Below are positions 53,992 to 63,628 of a stretch of DNA of 64,000 nt, piece after piece (within the stretch, counting starts at the first letter, position 1; every line of letters starts with the position of its first letter). Below the pieces are notes generated by a model. That model had not been told where the DNA came from. It worked only from the letters and a program-made list of their open reading frames with translations, and ran no database searches. Source of the stretch: Bacteroidaceae bacterium (GTDB lineage: Bacteria > Bacteroidota > Bacteroidia > Bacteroidales > Bacteroidaceae); assembly GCA_017448965.1 (NCBI GenBank), contig JAFSKK010000009.1, positions 118,469 to 182,468 on the forward strand. Reading direction: 5' to 3'. The position numbers were made by a program, and so were the translations under genes.

Positions 53992-54139
53992 AGATGATAT
54001 GACCGAACAAAACGACACACATCGTATGGGGTGCCGCAATTATAGAAAAGTATATATTTTTTCAGGCATTGTGTCGCACGAAAGACTCTTGGTGGAAAAT
54101 ACAATAATATATTGTACCTTTAAACAATGGAACAGAATC

Positions 54140-55033
54140 ATGAACAAGAAAACCATCATCACCGTGCTGTTCGCCATCATCGCTCTTGCCGCAAACGCGC
54201 AACTACTCTTCCGTATTAGCGGCAACGGCTTGACTGCTCCGTCTTATATCGTAGGTACATACCACATCGTTGATGATTCGTTTGTGGATTCTATTGTTGG
54301 CATCCGTCAAGCCTTAGCCGACTGCCAACAGGTCTATACCGAAGTACTAAAGGCCGATTTGACAAGCGCAGACAGGCTTGCCCTCAAAAATGCACAACTG
54401 CTGCCCGAAGGCATGACTATTGACAAACTGCTTTCGTCCGAAGAGATGAACCGCCTGAACGCTTTTGTCAAGAGAATAATAGGCACAGACCTAAACAATC
54501 CGCAACTGGAATCCCTCTGCCATTTGACCCCTACTACCTTAAGCCTAAATCTTTCGTTACTCATCTTTGCCAAGAAAAATGCAGGTCTAATGAAAAGCGG
54601 CACGTTTATTGATGATTTTTTTCGGAAGGAAGCAAGTAAACAAGGAAAGGACGTGGGTGGACTTGAAACTATGGCCTTTCAGTTGAAGTTAATTTATGAT
54701 GTCTCATTGGAAAAGCAAAAGGAGGCGCTGATGTGTATGGTGGACAATGGTGAAATCATGGAGAAATTAGAAGAAGACATGGCACAGGCCTACTTATCAC
54801 GTGACCTCAATAAACTGAAAGAGATATTAGATAGGAAAATGGCTATCTGTGCTTCGCCAGAAGAGAGTGCCGCTATGCTTGACAACCGCAATGCCGACTG
54901 GCTGACAAAGATGCCTGACATTATGCAGGAGAAACCAACTCTTTTCGCCGTGGGCGCGGGACATCTGCTTGGAGAAAATGGCGTTCTAAACCTGCTGCGC
55001 AAAGCAGGATATACGGTGGAGCCTGTGCAATAA
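54140..55033 (+). CDS. TraB/GumN family exported protein
   Basis: Exported protein of 297 residues with a signal peptide (1-20, ending ANAQ). The TraB/GumN pattern is clear: LFRISGNGLTAPSYIVGTYH near the N-terminus, GGLETMAFQ in the middle and LFAVGAGHLLGENGVLNLLR near the C-terminus, with conserved GTYH, E and GxGH residues of this putative metallo-hydrolase fold related to TIKI. ATG 54140 is used because it gives the signal peptide. A 7-of-8 -7 element (54115-54122) lies just upstream. It sits between menG and aroE. Confidence 0.87.
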   Translation: MNKKTIITVLFAIIALAANAQLLFRISGNGLTAPSYIVGTYHIVDDSFVDSIVGIRQALADCQQVYTEVLKADLTSADRLALKNAQLLPEGMTIDKLLSSEEMNRLNAFVKRIIGTDLNNPQLESLCHLTPTTLSLNLSLLIFAKKNAGLMKSGTFIDDFFRKEASKQGKDVGGLETMAFQLKLIYDVSLEKQKEALMCMVDNGEIMEKLEEDMAQAYLSRDLNKLKEILDRKMAICASPEESAAMLDNRNADWLTKMPDIMQEKPTLFAVGAGHLLGENGVLNLLRKAGYTVEPVQ

Positions 55034-55079
55034 AGCAACCTGTTGCGACGATTTAAAAACAAATAAAACAAACTGAAAC

Positions 55080-55817
55080 ATGAACACATACGGACTTATC
55101 GGTTACCCCCTTGGACATTCCTTTTCTCGCAAGTTCTTCACGGAGAAGTTTGAGAAGGAGGAGATTAATGCGCAGTATCTGAACTTTGAGATTCCAAGCA
55201 TCGAGGAGTTTCCTAACATCATCAAGAACAACCCCGAGTTGAGAGGGCTGAACGTGACCATCCCCTATAAGCAGCAGGTGATGCAGTATTTGGATGACAT
55301 CAGCGAAGAGGCAAAGGCGATTGGAGCAGTAAATGTGGTGAAGGTTGGTAAAGAAGGTTTGACCGGTTACAACAGCGATGTAATTGGTTTTGTCAACAGC
55401 ATTAAACCGTTGTTGAAGCCTCACCACAAGAAGGCGTTGATTCTCGGTACGGGAGGTGCATCGAAAGCCATCCGCTACGGATTAACGGAGAAGTTAGGTT
55501 TGGAAACGTTGTTCGTCAGCCGTTCTGCTCGCGAAGGCATGATTACTTATGAAGATATCACCTCTGAAACCCTACAAGAATACGAAGTCATCGTCAATTG
55601 TTCCCCTGTCGGTATGTTTCCCCATGTGGACGAGTGCCCTGCTCTCCCCTATGAGATGATGAACGAGAACAACCTCCTTTACGACCTCGTTTACAATCCT
55701 CTCGAAACACTCTTCATGAAACGTGGTGCTGCACAAGGAGCCACCGTGAAGAACGGGCTTGAGATGCTGCATCTGCAAGCCATTGCCTCGTGGGAGTTCT
55801 GGGGCAATGGAAACTGA
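55080..55817 (+). CDS. aroE: Shikimate dehydrogenase
   Basis: NADP-dependent reduction of 3-dehydroshikimate in aromatic amino acid synthesis. The 245-residue protein has the shikimate-binding GYPLGHSFS at 8-16, catalytic K64 (NVTIPYK) and D100 (TGYNSD), and the Rossmann motif GTGGASKA. Length is slightly below the 270 of E. coli AroE, as in other Bacteroidetes. It is followed by two exported-protein genes on the same strand. Confidence 0.94.
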   Translation: MNTYGLIGYPLGHSFSRKFFTEKFEKEEINAQYLNFEIPSIEEFPNIIKNNPELRGLNVTIPYKQQVMQYLDDISEEAKAIGAVNVVKVGKEGLTGYNSDVIGFVNSIKPLLKPHHKKALILGTGGASKAIRYGLTEKLGLETLFVSRSAREGMITYEDITSETLQEYEVIVNCSPVGMFPHVDECPALPYEMMNENNLLYDLVYNPLETLFMKRGAAQGATVKNGLEMLHLQAIASWEFWGNGN

Positions 55818-55863
55818 CAAGAAATCAACAATCTTATATCAACCATTAAAAACTAAGCCAATC

Positions 55864-56823
55864 ATGAAGAAACTTTTATCAAGCATCGCCTTGTATCTGT
55901 GTGCCCTTTGTGGTGTACAAGCGCAGATAGCAGGAAACGAGTGGTATGACGGTTCCATCGAATACTCTGCCCAGAAGATAGCAGGAGGAAAAATCCAGAT
56001 GAACGCAATGGCAGAAGGCGAGGAACATGAATGTGTGCTGGTGCCCATCGCCGGCAAGACAGAAACCTACCGTGTGACTGATGGAACCAATGGTTATGTG
56101 AACAAGTACAATGGCATGACAGCCAAACACATCATAAAAGATGGATGGGATGTCATCTGCTTCTACAACAACAAAAACCTGTTGGTGGCGCTGATGGAGA
56201 ATACGAAAAATTTCGTGATGCACTACGAAAAGGTGACTGTGGACAGATGGAAACAACAAGTGGTGGGCGACTACGTGTACCAAGACGCTAACATCCATGT
56301 GACCTGCGGCAGCCAAAACATCACCGTGAATGACATGACCATACCTTACGAAGTCGTCACTTTCAACGGAGGAGCAACTGGCTATGTTGAAATCAAAAAC
56401 ACAGGCACTGAGTTGGATGGTGTATGGGAAGTCATCCCCACCGTCGATGGCATTCATGTCTACGCCATTCAGACAGGCGAGTTCTTTAGTGATTGGCACC
56501 GCAGTGGCTTCGACATCCGACTGACAGAATCCAATCCCAATGTGGGACGTTTCGACTACGCCACAAGAAACTTCCTGACCTGCAAGTTCTTCCGCCATTA
56601 CAAGAAGTCCACCTTGCGACTCATGCGTAACGCCATCATGGCACGCAACGGCTACCGCTTCCAGTCGAAAGACTTACAGGAATACTTCGGCAAAGAACCT
56701 TGGTACAAACCAGCCGCCTCCAACGATAAAATCAAACTCTCGTTCATCGAACTACTGAATGTGGAACTCATCAAGGCTGAGGAAGAAAACCCCAATCACG
56801 ACGACTACGTAACGGAGGAATAA
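55864..56823 (+). CDS. YARHG-domain exported protein
   Basis: Exported protein of 319 residues with a signal peptide (1-21, ending GVQAQ). The C-terminal 60 residues form a YARHG domain (LRLMRNAIMARNGYRFQSKD, then EYFGKEPWYKP), an extracellular domain often found in lipoproteins of bacteria that bind cell-wall or glycan. The N-terminal 230 residues are beta-rich and not recognised. ATG 55864 fits the signal peptide. It lies 5 bp before the next exported protein gene, which has a similar signal peptide. Confidence 0.78.
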   Translation: MKKLLSSIALYLCALCGVQAQIAGNEWYDGSIEYSAQKIAGGKIQMNAMAEGEEHECVLVPIAGKTETYRVTDGTNGYVNKYNGMTAKHIIKDGWDVICFYNNKNLLVALMENTKNFVMHYEKVTVDRWKQQVVGDYVYQDANIHVTCGSQNITVNDMTIPYEVVTFNGGATGYVEIKNTGTELDGVWEVIPTVDGIHVYAIQTGEFFSDWHRSGFDIRLTESNPNVGRFDYATRNFLTCKFFRHYKKSTLRLMRNAIMARNGYRFQSKDLQEYFGKEPWYKPAASNDKIKLSFIELLNVELIKAEEENPNHDDYVTEE

Positions 56824-56828
56824 AAAAC

Positions 56829-57476
56829 ATGAAGAAGATTCAATCCTGCATACTCCTGTGTCTGTGTGCCCTCAGCATGCAGGCACAGACATTAAATCAA
56901 CAGGGAAACGCCATCGAGCAGATGGTGCCTGATGGTTGGGAACACGAAGAAGCACAAGGGGACTTAAACAAGGACGGCATCAACGACCTCGTAATCTTGG
57001 CAAAACCCAACTTCAAGGAAAACATGAAGACCCGCGATGATGGTTACGTGTACAACTTCAACAAGTATATCCTTGCCATCTATTTCGGTCAACCAGAAGG
57101 TGACTTCCTACTCTGGAAGCAATACAAGGAACTGTTCCCTGCCAACGATGAGTGGAGCAGCGTGGACGTTGAACTCAACATCAACGAACGTGGCGCACTC
57201 AACATCGAAACCTCCCTCTTTTCCAGCGGAGGCAGTTATGGCACTGGAAGAACGAGATACACCTACCGCTACCAAAATGGCGATTTCTATCAGATAGGAA
57301 TGGAAAGCATCTACATGATGCGCAACACGGGAGAAATGACTACCGTCAGCGAGAACTATCTGACTTGGAAGCGTCAAACCATCAAGGACAACGCTTTCGA
57401 AGAAGTCAAGAAGAAGGAGACTTGGAGCAAGATGCCTAAAAAACCTTTGGAAAAGTTAGGAGATCATGAACTTTAG
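56829..57476 (+). CDS. Exported protein with a Ca-binding-like repeat, function unknown
   Basis: Exported protein of 215 residues with a signal peptide (1-19, ending MQAQ). Residues about 35-60 ([19 protein letters not shown]) look like one FG-GAP or dockerin-like Asp-rich loop. The remainder is beta-rich with [17 protein letters not shown] near the middle, a form met in Bacteroidetes secreted proteins with a single such loop. Its stop overlaps that of miaA by 4 bp on the other strand. Coupled to the YARHG gene. Confidence 0.7.
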   Translation: MKKIQSCILLCLCALSMQAQTLNQQGNAIEQMVPDGWEHEEAQGDLNKDGINDLVILAKPNFKENMKTRDDGYVYNFNKYILAIYFGQPEGDFLLWKQYKELFPANDEWSSVDVELNINERGALNIETSLFSSGGSYGTGRTRYTYRYQNGDFYQIGMESIYMMRNTGEMTTVSENYLTWKRQTIKDNAFEEVKKKETWSKMPKKPLEKLGDHEL

Positions 57477-58384
57477 TGGATGGCCTCCTCAATTGTTTGC
57501 ATCATTTCTTCCACACTCAAGCGGTCGGCATCCAACCAATGGATGTCTGTATCGTGCTGATACCAAGTCATTTGCTTCTTTGCATAGACACGAGTGTTCT
57601 TCTTGATGCGCTCCACGGCCATCGGTAATTCCCACTCACCATCCAGCACCTTGAACAATTCCTTGTAACCCACTGTGTTGAGGGCATTGAGGTGCCTGAG
57701 CGGGTACACTCTTTTCGCCTCTTCCATGAATCCATGCTCCATCATCCAATCCACACGTTGGTTGATGCGTCGGAAAAGATGTTCACGTTCTCTCCGCAAC
57801 CCGAACTTGACGATGCGGAAAGGACGTTCTTTGTGGATATTCGTGCGGAAAGAAGTGTAGGGCTTACCTGTCATGTAGCAGATTTCCAAAGCATGCACCA
57901 CACGTTTGTGGTTCTTCTTATCCACAATCTCATAATATGCTGGATCTAACAGCTTCAGCTCTTGCAGAAGAGGCTCAAGACCTTCATTCTCAAATCGTTC
58001 ACAAAGCATTTGACGCGTTTCTTCATCTACCGTCGGAATGTCATCAATCCCTTTCGTCACCGCATCTATGTACATCATACTGCCTCCTGAAAGGATGAGC
58101 GTATCGTGCTCTTTGAAGAGTTCGTCCAACAGCAAGAGCACATCTTTCTCATACTCGGCCGCACTATAGTAAGCATCCAGGTCGAGTGTATGCACAAAAA
58201 AATGCCTCACCCGCGCCAATTCCTCAGCGGTAGGTGAAGCTGTACCAATTTCTATGTCTTTGTAAATCTGACGCGAGTCGGCATTGATGATGGGGCAACC
58301 CAAACGTTCAGCCAACTGAAGGCTCAATTCCGTCTTGCCAACGGCTGTAGGTCCCAAAAGAACGATGAGGGTCTTAGAACTCAT
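57473..58384 (-). CDS. miaA: tRNA dimethylallyltransferase
   Basis: Adds a dimethylallyl group to A37 of tRNAs reading UNN codons. The 303-residue protein has the P-loop GPTAVGKTE (11-19), then [16 protein letters not shown], a conserved [16 protein letters not shown] and the tRNA-binding RVVHALEI segment. ATG 58384 is used because it gives the family N-terminus and overlaps the upstream gene by 11 bp; the longer frame to 58531 has no family support. Last gene of the lpx operon. Confidence 0.93.
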   Translation of the reverse strand: MSSKTLIVLLGPTAVGKTELSLQLAERLGCPIINADSRQIYKDIEIGTASPTAEELARVRHFFVHTLDLDAYYSAAEYEKDVLLLLDELFKEHDTLILSGGSMMYIDAVTKGIDDIPTVDEETRQMLCERFENEGLEPLLQELKLLDPAYYEIVDKKNHKRVVHALEICYMTGKPYTSFRTNIHKERPFRIVKFGLRREREHLFRRINQRVDWMMEHGFMEEAKRVYPLRHLNALNTVGYKELFKVLDGEWELPMAVERIKKNTRVYAKKQMTWYQHDTDIHWLDADRLSVEEMMQTIEEAIH

Positions 58385-58913
58385 CGCTGATGTCGAAACC
58401 TTCAAGGTCGATTTCGTCACTATCAATCTCGTCGCCAAACATGGTGTCATCATCCATGATGGCAGCGTTGTCCACAATCGGATTGCGGGCAAACATTTCA
58501 TCGAAGTCAAGTGCCTGCACTGGAGGTTCACCCAACGAGCGTGTTATCTTGCCTTCTTTCAGATTCTTACCAGTTTTGATTTCTGACAATTCGATAAAGA
58601 ACACACGGTCAGACAATGGGTCGAAGGTGTAAAGCAGATGCTGCTTCTCGTCTTCGAGGAAGTCGGAAAGAGCCGTTTCTGCCATAATGAAGTTATCCTC
58701 ATCTGCCTCAGTGTCCATCTCCTCAAGCGTGATCTCTTGTCCTTTCTCCCAACCGTTCTCACAAATCGTAAACGAAGTGAGCTGGTTGTCCTCATAGTTG
58801 CATGCCCGAAGAATCAGTTTGTGCAGTTCCAGAAACTTGGCATCGGCATCAATCTGGATTTCTCGCATGAAGCCTTCAGCCTCATCAGAGATAATGGTGA
58901 ATCGATAAATCAT
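58374..58913 (-). CDS. TnpR-like (plasmid pRiA4b ORF-3 family) protein
   Basis: Acidic cytosolic protein of 179 residues. The N-terminal 120 residues ([20 protein letters not shown], then [20 protein letters not shown] and [17 protein letters not shown]) match the family often called IS1096 passenger TnpR or pRiA4b ORF-3. In Bacteroidetes these are stable chromosomal genes next to miaA or lpx genes, and nothing here suggests a transposon. The C-terminal 50 residues are rich in Asp. Function unknown. Confidence 0.8.
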   Translation of the reverse strand: MIYRFTIISDEAEGFMREIQIDADAKFLELHKLILRACNYEDNQLTSFTICENGWEKGQEITLEEMDTEADEDNFIMAETALSDFLEDEKQHLLYTFDPLSDRVFFIELSEIKTGKNLKEGKITRSLGEPPVQALDFDEMFARNPIVDNAAIMDDDTMFGDEIDSDEIDLEGFDISDEF

Positions 58914-58925
58914 ACGCCCACTTTT

Positions 58926-59699
58926 TTATCGGATAATACCACGCTGTGAATTGGAAACGAAGTCTATGATATACTCTATTTCCTTGCTCATCGGCACTTC
59001 AGCCTTGATAGCAGCCATCGCCTCATTCACAGTAAGATTGCACTGATAAATCAAACGATACGCATGTGCGATGTTGTCAATCATCTCACGACTGAATCCA
59101 CGACGACGAAGACCGATAATATTCAGTCCTGCATATGCAACAGGTTCACGACCTGCAATCACGAAAGGAGGAATGTCCTTACTGGTACGAGTACCACCCT
59201 GCACCATCACATAACCACCAATACGGCAGAACTGATGCACCAGCACGACAGCAGAAATGATGGCATTGTCATCCACAATGACTTCTCCAGCCAACTTGGT
59301 GGAATTACCCATGATGATGCCACTACCAAACACACAGTCGTGAGCGATATGGGCATTCTCCATAATGAGGTTGTTGCTACCCACGATGGTCTTACCTTTG
59401 CTGGCAGTACCACGATGAATCGTCACATTCTCGCGTATCGTGTTATTGTTACCTATTTCTACAGTGGTTTCCTCGCCCTTGAACTTCAAATCTTGAGGAA
59501 CAGCACCAATCACAGCACCAGGGAAAAACGTATTTCCATTTCCCATGCGAGTACCTGAAAGCAATGTCACACTGTTCATCAGCACATTATTATCACCCAC
59601 AACCACGTTCTTGTCAATAAAACAGAACGGTCCAATCTCACAATTCTCGCCTATCTTTGCCTCAGGGTCAATGAAAGCTAAAGGACTAATCTTCGCCAT
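58926..59699 (-). CDS. lpxA: UDP-GlcNAc O-acyltransferase
   Basis: First step of lipid A synthesis: transfer of 3-hydroxyacyl from ACP to UDP-GlcNAc. The 257-residue protein is a left-handed beta-helix with hexapeptide repeats; the catalytic His lies in ENAHIAHDC, and the C-terminal part has RRGFSREMIDNIAHAYRLIY, typical of LpxA. It is 11 bp after lpxC/fabZ and 12 bp before the TnpR-like gene. Confidence 0.96.
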   Translation of the reverse strand: MAKISPLAFIDPEAKIGENCEIGPFCFIDKNVVVGDNNVLMNSVTLLSGTRMGNGNTFFPGAVIGAVPQDLKFKGEETTVEIGNNNTIRENVTIHRGTASKGKTIVGSNNLIMENAHIAHDCVFGSGIIMGNSTKLAGEVIVDDNAIISAVVLVHQFCRIGGYVMVQGGTRTSKDIPPFVIAGREPVAYAGLNIIGLRRRGFSREMIDNIAHAYRLIYQCNLTVNEAMAAIKAEVPMSKEIEYIIDFVSNSQRGIIR

Positions 59700-59710
59700 A
59701 TTTTTGTATC

Positions 59711-61093
59711 TTATTTGTTCTTAACAATTTGTGCCGTAAATTCTGCCTCGGCAGCTACCGTTTCGCCCACAAAGACGAGACCTGCCATCGTGGCAATACC
59801 ACGACGCAGAGAACCTATCATCTTCACTTTGAAAATCAGCGTATCGCCAGGCACTACCTTGCGGCGGAACTTCACATTGTCTATCTTCAGGAAATAAGTT
59901 GACCAGCGTTCAGGTTCTTCCACATTGCTCAAGACGAGCAAACCGCCTGCCTGTGCCATCGCTTCAACAATCAACACGCCTGGCATCACAGGTTCTTGAG
60001 GGAAGTGACCAGTGAAGAAAGGTTCATTGCAGGTCACATTCTTAACTGCCACAATTTCAACATCATCCACTGCAATCACTTTATCCACCAACTGCATCGG
60101 ATAGCGGTGAGGGAGCAAGTGACGAATCTTGTTCACGTCCATCAACGGCTCGTTGTTTGGATTATAGTCAGGGCATTGCACCTCGTGCTTCTTGATGTCC
60201 TTCTTTATCGCGCGCGCGAACTTATTATTTATTGTATGACCAGGCTTCGTGGCGATGACACGTCCCTTGATGGGTTTGCCCACAAGTGCCAAGTCACCAA
60301 TGATGTCAAGCAGTTTATGACGTGCTGTCTCGTTGTCCCACGTAAGAGGCTTGTGGTTGATGTAACCCAAACGTGTGGCATCCATGTGAGGAATACCAAG
60401 TGTGTCAGCCAACTTATCGTAACGTTCCTGAGGAAGTTCCCTTTCATAGATAACAATTGCGTTATCGAGGTCACCACCCTTGATAAGTCCAAGGTTGAGC
60501 AGAGGTTCTATCTCACGCACAAAAACAAAGGTACGTGCCGATGCAATCTCTGTGGGGAAGTCAGCAATGTTGTCGAGGTTGGCAAACTGGTTGTCAAGAA
60601 TCTTCGAGTCAAAGGCAATCTGTGCGTTCACACAGAAGTTGTCGTCTGGCAAGAGAATGAGATGTTCTCCATTCTCGTCCTTCACTTCCATCTTTTGCTT
60701 CACCACATAATAGTCCTTCTTGGCATTCTGCTCTTGCAATCCCACCTTCTGAATCTCCTCCACAAAAGGCAATGCGCTGCCATCAAGAATCGGCATCTCA
60801 GGACCATCCAACTGAATCAGGCAGTTGTCTATACCGCTGGCATAAAGTGCCGCCATTGCATGCTCAATGGTGCTAATCTTGATATCGCCTTTTACAAGAA
60901 CGGTGCCACGTTGAGTGTCACCTACCAAGTCAGCGTTACAATCGATGATGGGCTGACCTTCTATATCTGTCCGTTGAATTTTGTATCCGTGGTTCTCTTC
61001 AGCTGGGTTGAACACAGCCGTGATAAACTGGCCGGTGTGCAGACCCTTACCTTTCAGGGTGAACGATTCCTTCAGGGTTTGTTGATGTTGCAT
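59711..61093 (-). CDS. lpxC: Bifunctional LpxC deacetylase / FabZ dehydratase
   Basis: Fusion of 460 residues, the usual Bacteroidetes arrangement. LpxC (about 1-305) deacetylates UDP-3-O-acyl-GlcNAc; zinc ligands H78 (TIEHAMA), H259 and D263 (RHKLLDIIGD) and H286 (PGHTINN) are present. FabZ (about 318-460) dehydrates 3-hydroxyacyl-ACP; catalytic H363 and E377 lie in GHFPQEPVMPGVLIVEAMAQ. The two domains share the substrate 3-hydroxyacyl-ACP as a branch between lipid A and phospholipid synthesis. It begins directly after the lpxD stop. Confidence 0.96.
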   Translation of the reverse strand: MQHQQTLKESFTLKGKGLHTGQFITAVFNPAEENHGYKIQRTDIEGQPIIDCNADLVGDTQRGTVLVKGDIKISTIEHAMAALYASGIDNCLIQLDGPEMPILDGSALPFVEEIQKVGLQEQNAKKDYYVVKQKMEVKDENGEHLILLPDDNFCVNAQIAFDSKILDNQFANLDNIADFPTEIASARTFVFVREIEPLLNLGLIKGGDLDNAIVIYERELPQERYDKLADTLGIPHMDATRLGYINHKPLTWDNETARHKLLDIIGDLALVGKPIKGRVIATKPGHTINNKFARAIKKDIKKHEVQCPDYNPNNEPLMDVNKIRHLLPHRYPMQLVDKVIAVDDVEIVAVKNVTCNEPFFTGHFPQEPVMPGVLIVEAMAQAGGLLVLSNVEEPERWSTYFLKIDNVKFRRKVVPGDTLIFKVKMIGSLRRGIATMAGLVFVGETVAAEAEFTAQIVKNK

Positions 61094-62137
61094 TTATTTG
61101 TTGTTTTTGAGTTCTGCTAATTCTTTCTTCAGCGCAGCTACTTCCTTCATCATGTCGGGAAGATAGTTGAGCGCTGCCATGTTCTTGGCGAACTTCTTGT
61201 GATCCACAGCAGGATAGCCCATCAGCGTGGCACCACCTTTCTTGGCCAGATTGCCACCAGCAAGACCCGCCTTGGCACCAAATATAGTGCGGTCACCCAC
61301 TTTCAGATGTCCGGCAATGCCGACCTGTCCAGCCAGCATGCACCATTCACCGACTTTCGAACTGCCTGCCACACCCACTTGAGCCGACATGACCGTGTTC
61401 TGTCCCACTTCCACATTGTGTGCAATCTGCACGAGGTTGTCCAGTTTCACGCCCTTATGAATGATTGTGCTACCCATTGTCGAGCGGTCGATGCATGTGT
61501 TGGCACCAATCTCCACATTGTCCTCGATAGTCACGATACCAATCTGAGGAATCTTGTCATATCCGTTTGCTGTAGGCGCAAAGCCGAAGCCATCAGCACC
61601 AATCACACAGCCGGCATGCAGAATGCAGTTGTTGCCCACGATGCAGTCATGATAAATCACAGCATTGCTATATATCTCCGTATTGCTGCCCACCTTGGCA
61701 TTCCGTCCGATGGTGGCATGCGGATGAATCACGGTGCCGTCTCCAATCTCCACTCCTTCCGCGATGGCCACGAAAGGACCGATGTAGCAATCTTTGCCTA
61801 TCTTGGCAGAAGGATCAATGAACGCCAGCGAATCGATGCCGACACGTTTCTGCTGCATGCTCTGGTAGAGTTGCAGCAACTTGGCCACCGACTCATAAGC
61901 GTTGGCAACACGAACGAGTGTCGCCTTCACCTCTTGAGTGGGCTGAAAATCCTGATTGACGAGCACGATGCTTGATTTCGTCTCGTAAATATAATGTTCG
62001 TATTGTGGATTGGCGAGGAACGAAAGCGCACCTTCTGCACCCTCTTCAATTTTTGCGAATGTGCTGATGGTTGCATCCGGATTTCCCTCCACTGTTCCAC
62101 CCGTGAAACCTGCTATTTGTTGTGCGGTAAAAACCAT
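61094..62137 (-). CDS. lpxD: UDP-3-O-acylglucosamine N-acyltransferase
   Basis: Third step of lipid A synthesis. The 347-residue protein has the LpxD N-terminal uridine-binding domain ([20 protein letters not shown], then [11 protein letters not shown]) and a left-handed beta-helix of hexapeptide repeats, with the catalytic His region [11 protein letters not shown]. The C-terminal coil ([19 protein letters not shown]) fits the trimeric helical bundle. First gene of the lpxD-lpxC/fabZ-lpxA-TnpR-like-miaA operon. Confidence 0.96.
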   Translation of the reverse strand: MVFTAQQIAGFTGGTVEGNPDATISTFAKIEEGAEGALSFLANPQYEHYIYETKSSIVLVNQDFQPTQEVKATLVRVANAYESVAKLLQLYQSMQQKRVGIDSLAFIDPSAKIGKDCYIGPFVAIAEGVEIGDGTVIHPHATIGRNAKVGSNTEIYSNAVIYHDCIVGNNCILHAGCVIGADGFGFAPTANGYDKIPQIGIVTIEDNVEIGANTCIDRSTMGSTIIHKGVKLDNLVQIAHNVEVGQNTVMSAQVGVAGSSKVGEWCMLAGQVGIAGHLKVGDRTIFGAKAGLAGGNLAKKGGATLMGYPAVDHKKFAKNMAALNYLPDMMKEVAALKKELAELKNNK

Positions 62138-62167
62138 TTAGTTAGTTTGAATTACAAAATCTGTTTG

Positions 62168-62175
62168 CAAATTTA
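62168..62175 (-). promoter_or_regulatory. -7 promoter element of the lpx operon (TAAATTTG)
   Basis: Exact minus-strand match, 30 bp before the lpxD ATG. No perfect -33 box at standard spacing. It faces the divergent purM-like promoter 43 bp away. Confidence 0.55.
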
Positions 62176-62218
62176 GGAAAGATTTTCGACATAAAGGCAA
62201 TTTCTTCCAATTTTTCAC

Positions 62219-62226
62219 TACCTTTG
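62219..62226 (+). promoter_or_regulatory. -7 promoter element of the purM-like gene (TACCTTTG)
   Basis: Exact match, 39 bp before the ATG at 62266, followed by CACC as at several other starts in this window. No clear -33 TTTG. Confidence 0.55.
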
Positions 62227-62265
62227 CACCATAAAAATAACAAATAGACAAAAATTATCACCAAA

Positions 62266-63441
62266 ATGACGATTGACAAACGACAAAGATACATGATGCG
62301 TGGTGTCAGCGCGGCCAAAGAAGACGTGCACAACGCCATCAAGAATATCGACAAAGGTATCTTCCCACAAGCTTTCTGTAAAATCATCCCCGACATTCTC
62401 GGAGGCGACCCTGAGTATTGCAACATCATGCATGCCGACGGTGCTGGAACGAAGTCCAGTTTAGCATATATGTACTGGAAGGAGACGGGCGACCTCTCCG
62501 TTTGGAAAGGCATTGCACAGGATGCGCTTATCATGAACACCGACGACCTGCTGTGCGTGGGTGCCGTTGATAACATTCTCGTTTCCAGCACGATTGGCCG
62601 CAACAAGATGCTCATTCCTGGCGAGGTGATTTCTGCCATCATCAATGGCACCGATGAACTCCTGGCCGAGATGCGCAAGATGGGCATCGGCATCTATGCA
62701 ACGGGTGGTGAGACAGCCGACGTGGGCGACCTCGTGCGTACCATCATTGTCGACAGCACCGTCACTTGCCGCATGAAGCGTAGCGATGTCATCAACAATG
62801 CCAACATCCAGCCAGGCGATGTCATCGTTGGCTTATCTTCCTGTGGTCAGGCCACTTACGAAAAAGAATACAATGGTGGAATGGGCAGCAACGGACTCAC
62901 CTCCGCCCGCCACGATGTCTTTGCCAAGTATCTGGCAGAGAAATACCCCGAATCCTTCGACAAGGCTGTGCCCGACGAACTCGTCTATTCCGGTTCTTAC
63001 AAATTGACCGACCCTGTGGAGGGCGCACCCATCAATGCTGGCAAACTCGTCCTCTCCCCCACTCGCACGTATGCCCCAGTGGTGAAGAAGTTGCTCGACG
63101 AGATGCGTCAAGACATTCACGGCATGGTGCATTGCACGGGCGGTGCACAGACAAAAGTGCTGCACTTCGTGGGCGACAACTGCCGTGTCATCAAGGACAA
63201 CATGTTCCCCGTTCCCCCACTCTTCAAGGCCATCGCCAAAGAGTCAGGCACCGACTGGGCAGAGATGTACAAAGTGTTCAATATGGGACATCGCCTCGAA
63301 GTCTATCTCTCACCCGAAAATGCAGAAAAGGTCATCAGCATCAGCAAGTCGTTCAACATTGATGCTCAGATTGTTGGACACATTGAAGAGGGCAAGAAAT
63401 CACTCACGATTAAGTCGGAGTTCGGCGAGTTCAACTATTAA
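62266..63441 (+). CDS. purM: Phosphoribosylformylglycinamidine cyclo-ligase-like (PurM superfamily)
   Basis: ATP-dependent synthase of 391 residues in the PurM/AIR-synthase superfamily, longer than E. coli PurM (345) as in other Bacteroidetes. Recognisable parts are SAKEDVHNAI-like start, HADGAGTKSSLAYM, DALIMNTDDLLCVGA, GGETADVGDL and the C-terminal MVHCTGGAQTKVL with VFNMGHRLEVYL. It probably makes AIR in purine synthesis. It has its own promoter and is followed by a 23-bp repeat array before prfA. Confidence 0.85.
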   Translation: MTIDKRQRYMMRGVSAAKEDVHNAIKNIDKGIFPQAFCKIIPDILGGDPEYCNIMHADGAGTKSSLAYMYWKETGDLSVWKGIAQDALIMNTDDLLCVGAVDNILVSSTIGRNKMLIPGEVISAIINGTDELLAEMRKMGIGIYATGGETADVGDLVRTIIVDSTVTCRMKRSDVINNANIQPGDVIVGLSSCGQATYEKEYNGGMGSNGLTSARHDVFAKYLAEKYPESFDKAVPDELVYSGSYKLTDPVEGAPINAGKLVLSPTRTYAPVVKKLLDEMRQDIHGMVHCTGGAQTKVLHFVGDNCRVIKDNMFPVPPLFKAIAKESGTDWAEMYKVFNMGHRLEVYLSPENAEKVISISKSFNIDAQIVGHIEEGKKSLTIKSEFGEFNY

Positions 63442-63481
63442 GAGAACACGCCACCAACACTCGGCATGAACACTACGTAAA

Positions 63482-63589
63482 TGTAACATTTGTAACACAC
63501 CCAATGTTACATTTGTAACAGTTACAGTGTTACACTTGTAACAGTGGAGGTGTTACATCTGTAACAGTGTAGATGTTACAAGTGTTACA
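63482..63589. repeat. Five 23-bp-period repeats with TGTTACA/TGTAACA dyads
   Basis: 16-bp cores start at 63482, 63505, 63528, 63551 and 63574, exactly 23 bp apart; 7-nt spacers differ. Cores 2-4 are TGTTACA-nn-TGTAACA palindromes; core 1 is a direct repeat on the left (TGTAACA) and core 5 on the right (TGTTACA). It lies between the purM-like gene and prfA. It may be an operator array or a set of mRNA hairpins. Confidence 0.9.
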
Positions 63590-63628
63590 CCAACAGGCAG
63601 TCATTTGTACCACAACAACAAGCGAAGA

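Noticed and set aside
58374-58913. Mobile element suggested by the IS1096/TnpR family name
   Set aside because: No transposase, terminal repeats or target duplication; the gene sits in a conserved lpx operon.
63482-63589. CRISPR array
   Set aside because: Units are separated by only 7 variable nt, cores vary, and no cas genes are present.
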